A stretch of 64,000 bases of DNA, from the NCBI RefSeq assembly GCF_900115475.1, contig NZ_FOWP01000003.1:310001-374000 (forward strand). The letters run 5' to 3'. Each line of letters begins with the position of its first letter. The first letter of the stretch is position 1. Both the position numbers and the translations under genes were made by a program. Shown here piece after piece: positions 63,654 to 64,000 of the stretch. The DNA is from Ectopseudomonas composti (GTDB lineage Bacteria > Pseudomonadota > Gammaproteobacteria > Pseudomonadales > Pseudomonadaceae). The notes beneath the pieces are model-generated. The model worked only from the letters and a program-made list of their open reading frames with translations, was not told the DNA's origin and searched no databases.

Positions 63654-64000
63654 GGCCGCTCTCCTTGATTGACGAGCCGCTCGACCCGCAGGCCGGAATC
63701 CGTCTGGCGGACGCCGATACGCACGTGATCCCCGGGCTTAAGCCCAGCCGCTACTTCGGGGCTGGCCAGTGGAAATGCCATGGTCATACCGGGCATATTC
63801 AGGCTCTCGAATGGCCCGTGCTCCAGGGTGACTTCCTCAGCGTCCAGAGCGCGAATCACACCATGGGACTCATGTAGTTCCTTCTCATTGTCCTGCTCGG
63901 CATGGCTGGCCATGATGCCCTGCAGGCTGGCTTCCGAATCGATGAGGAACTGGCCGGAGGTGACGACCGCCTGACCTTCCTCTAGGCCGGACAGCACTTC
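63650..64000 (-). CDS. cusB: CusB-type membrane-fusion protein with CusF-like C-terminal domain (partial)
   Basis: The C-terminal ~117 residues are visible; the rest lies beyond the right edge. '[26 protein letters not shown]' is the MFP C-terminus. It is followed by a CusF-like copper domain: '[34 protein letters not shown]' with the W-less but M-containing 'MPGMTM' motif, and '[11 protein letters not shown]'. Such CusB-CusF fusions occur in Pseudomonas and would collect periplasmic copper for the pump. Confidence 0.85.
   Translation of the reverse strand, partial: EVLSGLEEGQAVVTSGQFLIDSEASLQGIMASHAEQDNEKELHESHGVIRALDAEEVTLEHGPFESLNMPGMTMAFPLASPEVAAGLKPGDHVRIGVRQTDSGLRVERLVNQGERP

Overview
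The window looks like a Pseudomonas chromosome (P. stutzeri/mendocina/aeruginosa group). DctQ and DctM are close to the P. aeruginosa C4-dicarboxylate TRAP proteins as I remember them, and the metal-resistance and transposon families are typical of environmental pseudomonads. Most of it reads as accessory DNA. Intact operons are separated by truncated insertion sequences, transposon ends and genes cut in half. All functions are inferred from sequence recognition; no database search was run. I saw no tRNA, rRNA or CRISPR array.

Layout. 1-3.9 kb: a partial four-helix-bundle protein, a GNAT-Rnk fusion, a membrane diguanylate cyclase and a lone PD-(D/E)XK-like protein. 4.2-4.7 kb: a scar holding short repeats, a piece of a tnpS-type recombinase and the tail of a metallo-beta-lactamase-fold protein. 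4.9-16.5 kb: a catabolic locus with a LysR regulator, class III CoA-transferase, HMG-CoA-lyase-type enzyme, VOC protein, hydroxypyruvate-reductase-like dehydrogenase, glycerate kinase, PEP carboxylase and a DctPQM TRAP importer. Together these resemble the assimilatory half of a serine cycle attached to acyl-CoA cleavage. 16.5-24.5 kb: a LysR fragment, a truncated IS3-family element and a Tn7-like transposition module (TnsA-like, TnsB, TnsC, TniQ and an opposing accessory gene) with repeats at its left end. 24.5-26.7 kb: divergent tnpT and tnpS, the resolution module of Tn4651-type transposons, without tnpA.

26.7-33.5 kb: the first copper block, with a CopR/CopS-type two-component system, a small periplasmic protein, two CopI-like cupredoxins, a DUF2933 protein and a P1B-type copper ATPase. 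33.5-33.9 kb: a roughly 20-bp repeat array like an IS21-family end. 33.9-36.6 kb: chromate resistance chrB-chrA-chrE. 36.6-41 kb: a nickel/cobalt block with an RcnR/DmeR-type repressor, RcnA-like exporter, HupE-like protein and a clear palindromic operator between divergent units. 41-50.6 kb: a defence-like island with a PHP-ATPase (TrlF family) plus HEPN/Toprim protein, antitoxin-like regulators, and a damaged Gabija-like pair. 50.6-64 kb: the second copper block, with a CopZ-like chaperone behind a CueR-type promoter, a bufferin cluster (bufA-bufB-bufC), copA-(small Met/His protein)-copB-cytochrome c-copG, a frameshifted OprD-family porin, a DUF2790 protein and a CusBA efflux system running off the right edge.

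How it works together. The two copper blocks probably form one CopRS regulon, because TTAC-N5-TGTAA-type boxes precede the small periplasmic proteins, the cupredoxins, copA and the DUF2790 gene. Copper would be exported from the cytoplasm by the P-type ATPase, oxidised by CopA, bound by Met/His-rich proteins and the bufferin, and expelled by CusBA. The defence island between the metal blocks contains the best candidate for a poorly characterised system: the trlF plus HEPN/Toprim pair.
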